From assembly GCA_964353405.1 (NCBI GenBank), contig CAYGWJ010000304.1, positions 1 to 6,930 of the forward strand: a stretch of DNA of 6,930 bases. The letters run 5' to 3'. A program made the position numbers and the translations under genes. The stretch's first letter is position 1. Each line of letters begins with the position of its first letter. Of this stretch, positions 1 through 4,241 are shown piece after piece. The notes under the pieces are model-generated. The model did no database searches. It was not told the origin of the DNA and saw nothing but the letters and a program-made list of their open reading frames with translations. The stretch comes from JBGLNJ01 sp964353405. Its GTDB lineage: Bacteria > Chloroflexota > Anaerolineae > Fen-1058.

Positions 1-503
1 AGCTTCCACTGATAGACCGCGTCCTTGGATGTGACCGGGGTGCCATCCGTCCAGCGCCAGCCCTTCTTGATCTTGTAGGTGACTTCGAGGCGCCTGTCGG
101 CGCCATCGCCCACGAACTTGGCCCCGCCGTTATCAATCGTCGGAACCTGCTCGCAGCCCATCGGGATCCACTCGGTCTTTTCGTTCTGGCCCACGCAGCC
201 GGGGAAAACGGCAGCGTTGACGATGGTGCGCGCCATCATCGAGCCGATGCCGGGATGCAGCGTGTCGGGTTCTTGCTGCAGCGCCAGCACGACGGTGTCG
301 GATGGCTTTTCGGGCGCCTTGGCGGGCGCGGCGGTCGGCGGCACTGGCGTGGCCGTCACGACAACAACCTTTTCAACGGACTTTTCTACGACCGAGGTCT
401 CTTTGACCACGACGGTCTGAACAACCGTCTGCGGCTGGCAAGCCGTCATGAGCAGGCTGGCCAAAACCACAAGCGAAACAACGGCGAACAATTTGCGTGA
501 CAT
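1..503 (-). CDS. ABC transporter substrate-binding lipoprotein, family 5 (N-terminal part, cut by window edge)
   Basis: This is the first 167 residues of an extracytoplasmic solute receptor for an Opp/Dpp-type importer; the rest lies left of the window. The start is ATG at 503-501, preceded by a strong GGAGGAGAG ribosome binding site (about 515-507). The protein begins with a short basic stretch (SRK), a hydrophobic segment (residues 5-19) and a lipobox MTA-C with Cys22, so it should be lipid-anchored. Residues 23-70 are a Val-rich then Pro/Ala-rich linker, a style common in Chloroflexota receptors. The mature domain starts with LALQQEPDTLHPG, and residues 150-164 (RWTDGTPVTSKDAVY) match the conserved family 5 (SBP_bac_5) motif near the N-terminus. 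Peptides are the usual ligands, but nickel, sugars and other solutes are also known, so the ligand is open. It differs clearly from the second receptor in this window and is not a recent duplicate. It is transcribed divergently from the lipoprotein gene at 1040. Confidence 0.93.
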   Translation of the reverse strand, partial: MSRKLFAVVSLVVLASLLMTACQPQTVVQTVVVKETSVVEKSVEKVVVVTATPVPPTAAPAKAPEKPSDTVVLALQQEPDTLHPGIGSMMARTIVNAAVFPGCVGQNEKTEWIPMGCEQVPTIDNGGAKFVGDGADRRLEVTYKIKKGWRWTDGTPVTSKDAVYQWK

Positions 504-582
504 TTTCTCTCCTCCGTCAGAGATTTCTAGATTGGTCGGTTACGATAGAGCGATATTCGATGAGCGGGTTATATCCTTCCGG

Positions 583-597
583 GCCTCACCTCCTTTC
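583..597 (-). promoter_or_regulatory. Upstream anti-16S (extended Shine-Dalgarno) box in receptor leader
   Basis: Read on the minus strand the box is GAAAGGAGGTGAGGC. Its GAAAGGAGGTGA part is the full complement of the usual 3' end of bacterial 16S rRNA. It lies 79 nt upstream of the start codon at 503, which already has its own GGAGGAGAG site. No ATG, GTG or TTG follows the box at normal spacing, so it does not start a visible leader peptide. The identical 15 bases occur at 6159-6173, 81 nt before the other receptor gene. A role as a ribosome standby, translation enhancer or mRNA-stabilising site is inference. Confidence 0.6.
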
Positions 598-621
598 TAA
601 TTCGGGAACCAAACACCCTGC

Positions 622-651
622 GCGCGGCAAACCATCACCGCGCCAGCGCGG
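622..651 (-). promoter_or_regulatory. Two mutually exclusive small hairpins in the receptor leader
   Basis: Within the predicted transcript of the minus-strand receptor gene, 638-642 can pair with 647-651 (5 bp, loop of 4). Alternatively 638-643 can pair with 622-627 (6 bp, loop of 10). The two stems share bases 638-642 and so cannot form together. They sit between the promoter and the anti-16S box. GC-rich DNA gives short stems like these by chance, so the regulatory meaning is weak. Confidence 0.25.
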
Positions 652-702
652 ATAAAAACGAGGGACGCTACATATCGAGAAGCTTTCAACATGCGCTTTC
701 CT

Positions 703-731
703 AGTTTAGCAGAGAGACGACATTTAGTCAA
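703..731 (-). promoter_or_regulatory. Sigma-70-type promoter for the substrate-binding gene at 503
   Basis: On the minus strand there is a -35 box TTGACT (731-726), a 17-nt spacer and a -10 box TAAACT (708-703). This is five of six consensus bases at -35, about four of six at -10, and ideal spacing. The start of transcription would be near 696, giving a leader of roughly 190 nt. The -35 box lies only 5 bp from the left end of the MITE-like element. Confidence 0.55.
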
Positions 732-753
732 ATATCTTGTAACTACTCAGCCT

Positions 754-841
754 GTCATTGCGAGCCGCGCAGCGGCGAAGCAATCTCCGTGCCGCAAGGA
801 GGGGATTGCTTCGTCGCAAAAGGCGCTCCTCGCAAAATGAC
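754..841. repeat. Foldback repeat of the TCATTGCGAG...GAAGCAATC type
   Basis: The outer arms are GTCATTGCGAG (754-764) and CTCGCAAAATGAC (829-841), complementary except for two extra bases. The inner arms are CGAAGCAATCTCC (776-788) and GGGGATTGCTTCG (801-813), complementary at 12 of 13 positions. In one plus-strand frame the DNA reads CHCEPRSGEAIS, the spurious peptide by which this dispersed bacterial intergenic repeat is often seen in automatic annotation. It forms the left half of the larger element at 737-969. Confidence 0.65.
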
Positions 842-864
842 GTTGTCGAGCTACTCTGCTGCTC

Positions 865-888
865 CCGCCGGATTGACAAATCCGGCGG
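865..888. repeat. Perfect hairpin, 10-bp stem, loop GACA
   Basis: CCGCCGGATT (865-874) pairs with AATCCGGCGG (879-888) around GACA. The inner 14 bases GGATTGACAAATCC are the exact reverse complement of the core of the hairpin at 925-948, while the outer five stem pairs differ between the two. There is no U-run after it on either strand, so it is not a classical terminator. Confidence 0.7.
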
Positions 889-924
889 TTCGGCACGCCA
901 GGTTGAGCGGACCTCGCCGCATTT

Positions 925-948
925 GGCTTGGATTTGTCAATCCAAGCC
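925..948. repeat. Perfect hairpin, 10-bp stem, loop TGTC
   Basis: GGCTTGGATT (925-934) pairs with AATCCAAGCC (939-948) around TGTC. The core GGATTTGTCAATCC is the inverted copy of the core at 870-883. The hairpin lies just inside the right terminal repeat of the element at 737-969. Confidence 0.7.
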
Positions 949-979
949 GAGCAGGCCGGGTAGTTACAATATCCCGCTA

Positions 980-1007
980 TTGCGTCGCAAGTCGAACATG
1001 GTAGAAT
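980..1007 (+). promoter_or_regulatory. Possible promoter for the plus-strand lipoprotein
   Basis: TTGCGT (980-985), a 16-nt spacer and TAGAAT (1002-1007) make a moderate sigma-70-like pair. The -10 box matches five of six consensus bases and the -35 box about three of six. Transcription would start near 1014, leaving a leader of about 26 nt before the ATG at 1040. It lies just outside the right end of the MITE-like element. Confidence 0.35.
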
Positions 1008-1039
1008 AAGGCCAATAAAAATTGACAGGGATCATATCC

Positions 1040-1843
1040 ATGCGAAAAACCGCTTTGCTTTTCAGCGTCATCCTGACCGTCCTGACAGCAGCCTGCCGCC
1101 CCACACCCGCGCCCACTCTAGCGCCGACGGGCGCGCCGTCCACGCCCTCACCTTTGCCGCCGGGCGCCTATCGCCCGATTCAGAACAATGACTTGATTGA
1201 AGGCGCCAAGATTGGCTACCAGTATGCCCTGCCTTCGCCCGACAAGCCTGTCGTCGTCATCGCGTTTGGTGAAGGCATGTTGGAATTGTTGAGCGTCAAG
1301 CAAGAACTGGCCGCGGGCCTGCTCGCCTACATTCAAGAGTTGGCGCAAGAACCCAAAAGCATCTATGCTTTCGACGAAAACGATCCGAGCCAGACCGAGC
1401 CTAAACTGTTAACGATCGCAGCCAACAAACCCGTTGAGATCATCTTTGTCCCGATGCCAGAAGGCCAGCACAACTGGTCCGTGACCGAAACCGACAATAA
1501 TGAAGTGCGCGCCGCCTACAAACTGGTCCGCCGCCGGGATGGTGGCTTGAGATTTGTGGACGCCTACAGCATCGAAGCGATGAACTCGTTCACCACGCTC
1601 ACCACGCTCAACGGCGGCGGCGCCGGTCTGGTGTACTCGGCGCGGCTGGCGCTCCTCAAAACAATCTTGTCCGACCCGGGCTATCAGCGCGGGGTGGATG
1701 TGATGTCCCGCCGCCCGCCTCAGACCAGCCAGTACGATGCGCGGATTTTGAAAATTGACCCGTCCGCCCAGGGGTTAGCGCAGGATGTTGACTGGGTGCT
1801 CGTCTCACGGCCCGGCCCCAACCCCGGCATTCCCCTGCCGTAG
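1040..1843 (+). CDS. Putative lipoprotein of unknown function
   Basis: This is a protein of 267 residues that I do not recognise. The start chosen is ATG at 1040, because it opens directly into a signal peptide (MRKTALLFSVILTVLTAAC) and has an AGGGA site 8 nt upstream; an in-frame TTG at 1022 would add six residues before the signal. The lipobox is TAA-C with Cys19, so the product should be exported and lipid-anchored. Residues 20-41 are a Pro/Thr/Ala linker. The rest (about 42-267) looks like one folded domain, with a hydrophobic strand PVVVIAFGEG (70-79), a helix-like stretch (82-103), a second strand PVEIIFVPMP (131-140) and a Gly-rich turn NGGGAG (191-196). The only cysteine is the lipidated one. 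No catalytic motif is evident. It is the only plus-strand gene here, convergent with the permease genes and divergent from the left receptor gene, so a link to the transporter is unproven. Confidence 0.85.
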   Translation: MRKTALLFSVILTVLTAACRPTPAPTLAPTGAPSTPSPLPPGAYRPIQNNDLIEGAKIGYQYALPSPDKPVVVIAFGEGMLELLSVKQELAAGLLAYIQELAQEPKSIYAFDENDPSQTEPKLLTIAANKPVEIIFVPMPEGQHNWSVTETDNNEVRAAYKLVRRRDGGLRFVDAYSIEAMNSFTTLTTLNGGGAGLVYSARLALLKTILSDPGYQRGVDVMSRRPPQTSQYDARILKIDPSAQGLAQDVDWVLVSRPGPNPGIPLP

Positions 1844-1859
1844 ACCGCCACTGCTACAA

Positions 1860-1900
1860 AAAACAATACGCCCAGAGACTTTTTCTGGGCGTATTGTTTT
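1860..1900. terminator. Strong bidirectional intrinsic terminator between convergent genes
   Basis: The arms 1860-1875 and 1885-1900 are perfectly complementary over 16 bp (core ACAATACGCCCAG / CTGGGCGTATTGT) around a 9-nt loop. The stem ends in TTTT on the plus strand (1897-1900) and in AAAA on its other side (1860-1863), so either strand gives a stem followed by a U-run. It lies 17 nt after the stop of the lipoprotein gene and 19 nt after the stop of the DppC-type permease, and fits as the end of both transcripts. Confidence 0.92.
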
Positions 1901-1918
1901 CATCGTTGATCCTTCCGC

Positions 1919-2917
1919 CTAGCTCGTGCCCCGCATCATCGGGTCGAGCGCATCGCGCAGGCCGTCGCCGATGAACGTGAATGCGAGCATGATCAACCCC
2001 ACGCAGACCGCCGGCGCCACCAGCAGCCACGGCTGCGCATTGATGGCCACGCGCCCGTCGTTGAGCAGGTTGCCCCAACTGGTGGGGAACGGCGCTGTGG
2101 GATCCACCGTCGGGCGGATGCCGATGCCCAGGTAACCCAAAACTGCTTCGGTCACAATGGACTGGGGCACCAGGAAAGCCGCCGACACGATGATCGGCGC
2201 GAGCGAGTTGGGAAAGATATGGTTCATCATGATGCGCGCCGGGCTGGCGCCGATGCTGTGCGCGGCCTCGACGTATTCCTTCTCTTTGATTGAAAGCACC
2301 TGGCCGCGCACCAACCGCGCCACCGTCACCCAACTGACCAGCGCCAGACACACAAACAGCAGCACAAATCCGTCGAGCAGGTTGCCCAGCCACGTGTCCC
2401 GCAACGAGGTGATCATGATGATAAAAAACAGCAGGGCGGGGAAGGCATAGACAATGTCGGTGAATCTCATCAAGAGATTGTCCACCCGCCCGCCGGCATA
2501 GCCGGCCACCATGCCAATCGTCGTCCCCATCAAGATGATCAGCACCATCGGAATGAACCCCACCGCCATTGAGGTGCGCGCGCCATAGATCACGCGGCTC
2601 AACACATCCCGCCCGATGGTATCTGTGCCCAGGATGAACCTGGGATCGCCCGTGTGCAAAGGGTCGTCCGGCAGATGAATCCAAACGGGCCGTCGGTAGG
2701 TATTGTTCGCGAAAGGCTCCAGCGGCGAGTGCGGCGCAAACACTCCCGCAAAAATGCCAATGAGCGCGAATGCGCCGACGACGATCAAGCCGACGACGGA
2801 GCCTCTGTTCCTGATGAGCCGCCGCCAGGCATCGCGGTACAAGCTGGTCGGCTTGCGCAGCGCGAATTGACGCCGCAGGGTTTCCTGTTCGGAGAGGGGT
2901 TTAGCAGCCTGGGCCAT
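1919..2917 (-). CDS. Peptide-type ABC transporter permease, DppC/OppC family
   Basis: This is one of the two membrane subunits of the importer, 332 residues. The start is ATG at 2917-2915, with GGAGG placed inside the end of the preceding gene. An in-frame start further upstream at 3004 would overlap that gene with non-family sequence and is rejected. The order of parts is typical of the family: a cytoplasmic N-terminus with WRRLIRNRGSVVGL (31-44), a first membrane segment (about 41-60), an external loop ending in the family motif LGTDTIGRDVLSRVIYGAR (96-114), then four to five further membrane segments. The EAA loop that docks on the ATPase is at about 214-242 (EYVEAAHSIGASPARIM...FPNSLAP). 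The C-terminus ends in GDGLRDALDPMMRG, as in many DppC proteins. Length and motifs are complete. Its stop is one base after AGC, facing the shared terminator. Confidence 0.95.
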   Translation of the reverse strand: MAQAAKPLSEQETLRRQFALRKPTSLYRDAWRRLIRNRGSVVGLIVVGAFALIGIFAGVFAPHSPLEPFANNTYRRPVWIHLPDDPLHTGDPRFILGTDTIGRDVLSRVIYGARTSMAVGFIPMVLIILMGTTIGMVAGYAGGRVDNLLMRFTDIVYAFPALLFFIIMITSLRDTWLGNLLDGFVLLFVCLALVSWVTVARLVRGQVLSIKEKEYVEAAHSIGASPARIMMNHIFPNSLAPIIVSAAFLVPQSIVTEAVLGYLGIGIRPTVDPTAPFPTSWGNLLNDGRVAINAQPWLLVAPAVCVGLIMLAFTFIGDGLRDALDPMMRGTS

Positions 2918-2927
2918 GTTAACCTCC
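2915..2927 (-). promoter_or_regulatory. Ribosome binding site of the DppC-type gene inside the end of the DppB-type gene
   Basis: The minus strand reads GGAGG-TTAAC-ATG. The Shine-Dalgarno sequence encodes the last glycines of the upstream protein, TAA follows, and only one base (2918) separates stop and start. Ribosomes finishing the first permease can restart on the second, keeping the two subunits equal. Confidence 0.75.
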
Positions 2928-3968
2928 GCCCACTTTGATGCGGGGATCCAGGAACCCATAGACAATGTCCACCGTGAGGTTGGCCACGGCGATGAGGAAC
3001 GCATCCAGAATCGTCACCGCCAGAATGATGGTGTAATCACGGCGGCCGATGGACTCGACGAACAAGCGGCCAATCCCGTTGACGCTGAACTGGGTCTCGA
3101 TGATGAACGAACCGGTCACCAGGCCGGCCAGCGCCGGGCCGATGAACGTTACGACCGGGATCAGCGCGTTCCGCACAATGTGGCGCAGAACGACGACGCG
3201 ATCCGCCAGGCCCTTGGCGCGCGCCGTCCGCACGTAATCCTGCCGCATGGTCTCGATGATGCTGGAGCGCGTCAGGCGAGCCACATAGGCCGCCGTGGGG
3301 ATGCCCAGCGTAATGGCCGGCAGAATCCACGAACGGGGGTTCGTCCACTGATCCATCTCGATCACCTTGACGACGCCCAACCACACGGCAAAGATCAGGA
3401 TCAAAAAGATGCCCATCACAAAGTTGGGGATGCCATAGAACATCGTGGCAAGAAAGAGACTGGCGTTGTCCCACAGCGTGTTCTGCTTTAGTCCTGCGAT
3501 CAGCCCCAACGGAAAACCGATCACCAGCGCAAGGGCCATGGCCAGAACACCCAGGACCGCGGTCGTCCAAAAACGGCTCTGGTAGAAAGGCTTGCCATCT
3601 TCCGCTGGTGCGAACAAGATATCGTTCACCTGTTGACCCCGGAAGCGATTGGAAGGCCCCAGGTCGCCGTGCAACAGCTTCCACATGTAGACCGGGAACT
3701 GGGCATTGAAAAAGGCTTGTGTCACCTCCAACGGATTTTTGCCGGCGCTCATCGCTTCCTGAGCCGCTGGCGTGTTGAAAAACCACGGCAGGTCCAGCCC
3801 ATATTGCTTCATCAGCTTGGCCTGCAAAGCCGGGTCGCTCGTGCGGCTGTCGGGGCTCACGTCCCACGGGCCGCCGGGCGTCGAGTGCATGATGACAAAA
3901 GTGACCAGCGTCACGAAAAACAAGACGGGGATCATCCACAAGATGCGGCGGACGATATATCGAGTCAT
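2919..3968 (-). CDS. Peptide-type ABC transporter permease, DppB/OppB family
   Basis: This is the partner membrane subunit, 349 residues. It begins MTRYIVRRILWMIPVLF, the usual DppB start, with a first membrane segment at about 9-28. It is preceded by GAGGTGA 3 nt upstream of the ATG at 3968-3966. An external region of about 105 residues follows, including LLHGDLGPSNRFR (98-110), which corresponds to the family's GDLG box. Membrane segments then lie near 137-160, 172-199, 213-233, 268-290 and 314-336. The EAA loop is at 245-273 (YVRTARAKGLADRVVVLRH...NALIP). The C-terminus YGFLDPRIKVGGG matches the YxxLDPRI ending of the family. The external loop between the first two segments is fairly long, as in the DppB rather than the OppB subgroup. 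The stop codon is separated from the next ATG by one base, which implies translational coupling. Confidence 0.95.
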   Translation of the reverse strand: MTRYIVRRILWMIPVLFFVTLVTFVIMHSTPGGPWDVSPDSRTSDPALQAKLMKQYGLDLPWFFNTPAAQEAMSAGKNPLEVTQAFFNAQFPVYMWKLLHGDLGPSNRFRGQQVNDILFAPAEDGKPFYQSRFWTTAVLGVLAMALALVIGFPLGLIAGLKQNTLWDNASLFLATMFYGIPNFVMGIFLILIFAVWLGVVKVIEMDQWTNPRSWILPAITLGIPTAAYVARLTRSSIIETMRQDYVRTARAKGLADRVVVLRHIVRNALIPVVTFIGPALAGLVTGSFIIETQFSVNGIGRLFVESIGRRDYTIILAVTILDAFLIAVANLTVDIVYGFLDPRIKVGGG

Positions 3969-4026
3969 GTTTCACCTCGCCTTTCTCGGATCAGGCGGGT
4001 GCGGCCAGACTTGCGAGCCTTGCCGA

Positions 4027-4054
4027 GTCACTCTGAGCGGAGCGAAGAGTCTCG
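4027..4054. repeat. Remnant of dispersed intergenic repeat (HSERSEES type)
   Basis: The sequence around CTCTGAGCGGAGCGAAGAGT (4031-4050) belongs to a repeat common between genes in many bacterial genomes. In one frame it reads SHSERSEESR, a spurious peptide familiar from automatic annotation. Only one arm is obvious here, so it looks like a partial copy. Confidence 0.55.
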
Positions 4055-4157
4055 GTCACGCGTGAACGAGCGGCTTCGTCCCGGTCTTTGGCAAATCGCT
4101 CAGAATACAAGGTCGCTTGACCCAGTGTGGCGGCGCCCAAATTGACCTTGATAAATC

Positions 4158-4187
4158 GGGCTGGCGGCGGTCTCCCACCGCCAGCCC
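4158..4187 (-). promoter_or_regulatory. Strong hairpin downstream of the receptor gene (second of two)
   Basis: GGGCTGGCGG (4158-4167) and CCGCCAGCCC (4178-4187) form a perfect 10-bp GC-rich stem around a 10-nt loop. In the minus-strand transcript it is followed by GATTTATC, which is too poor in U for a firm intrinsic terminator. It could be a leaky terminator or a barrier to 3' exonucleases that favours the receptor mRNA over the permease mRNA. Confidence 0.55.
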
Positions 4188-4200
4188 ATCACTAATCCGG

Positions 4201-4229
4201 TGTAGGGCAGGTTTGAAACCTGCCCTACA
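4201..4229 (-). promoter_or_regulatory. Strong hairpin downstream of the receptor gene (first of two), repeat-like
   Basis: TGTAGGGCAGG (4201-4211) pairs with CCTGCCCTACA (4219-4229), and the TTTGAAA between them could extend the stem further. It starts 12 nt after the receptor stop codon. The GTAGGGCAGG...CCTGCCCTAC palindrome resembles a dispersed intergenic repeat and has no U-run after it. With the next hairpin it may limit transcription into the permeases or protect the receptor mRNA; neither role is proven by sequence. Confidence 0.6.
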
Positions 4230-4241
4230 GGTTATTACGAG

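Larger units (their letters stand above)
737..969. mobile_element. MITE-like non-autonomous element, 233 bp, with 18-bp terminal inverted repeats
   Basis: The left end TTGTAACTACTCAGCCTG (737-754) and the right end CAGGCCGGGTAGTTACAA (952-969) are inverted repeats matching at 16 of 18 positions. TATC stands directly outside both ends (733-736 and 970-973), as a 4-bp target duplication would. Inside are three palindromic parts: a large imperfect foldback (754-841) and two 10-bp perfect stems (865-888 and 925-948). No transposase is encoded. The small open frames across it are translations of repeat DNA. The element lies between two divergent promoters, touching that of the receptor gene. I cannot assign a parent insertion-sequence family. 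A fixed composite of older repeats is the alternative. Confidence 0.6.
504..1039. other. Divergent intergenic region (536 bp)
   Basis: No protein gene is supported here; the short open frames between about 750 and 1010 come from repeat DNA. From left to right the gap holds the leader of the minus-strand receptor gene (504 to about 696) with an upstream 16S-complementary box (583-597) and two competing hairpins (622-651), its promoter (703-731), a 233-bp MITE-like element (737-969), and a possible promoter for the plus-strand lipoprotein (980-1007). Confidence 0.8.
3969..4241. other. Gap between receptor and permease genes (273 bp)
   Basis: This stretch has no supported gene. It holds, in transcription order on the minus strand, two strong hairpins (4229-4201 and 4187-4158), then a remnant of a dispersed repeat (4027-4054) and a 10-bp palindrome TCACGCGTGA (4056-4065). 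I see no convincing promoter for the permeases, so they are probably reached by readthrough from the receptor gene. Confidence 0.65.

Noticed and set aside
570..597. Leader peptide started by the anti-16S box
   Set aside because: No ATG, GTG or TTG lies 5-10 nt after either box. The only GTG is inside the box itself and opens a six-codon frame in one leader and a different frame in the other.
584..600. Plus-strand TCACCTCCTTTCTA resembles the 3' end of a 16S rRNA gene
   Set aside because: The bases before it have no 16S rRNA similarity, and the same motif occurs at 6160-6173 without rRNA. It is better read as a Shine-Dalgarno-like box on the minus strand.
865..948. CRISPR-like array from the two similar hairpins
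   Set aside because: There are only two copies, in opposite orientation, with different outer bases and no regular spacers.
934..970. Promoter TTGTCA with TACAAT at 965-970
   Set aside because: The spacing is 25 nt, far from 17, and both boxes belong to the hairpin and terminal repeat of the element.
758..1009. Small plus-strand open frames in the divergent gap
   Set aside because: They translate palindromic repeat DNA, including the familiar spurious CHCExRSxEAI peptide, and lack ribosome binding sites.
3037..3975. Long minus-strand frame overlapping the DppB-type permease in another frame, and similar ones over the DppC-type gene
   Set aside because: Their products are Arg/His/Gly-rich with no membrane segments, while the chosen frames give complete permeases with all family motifs.
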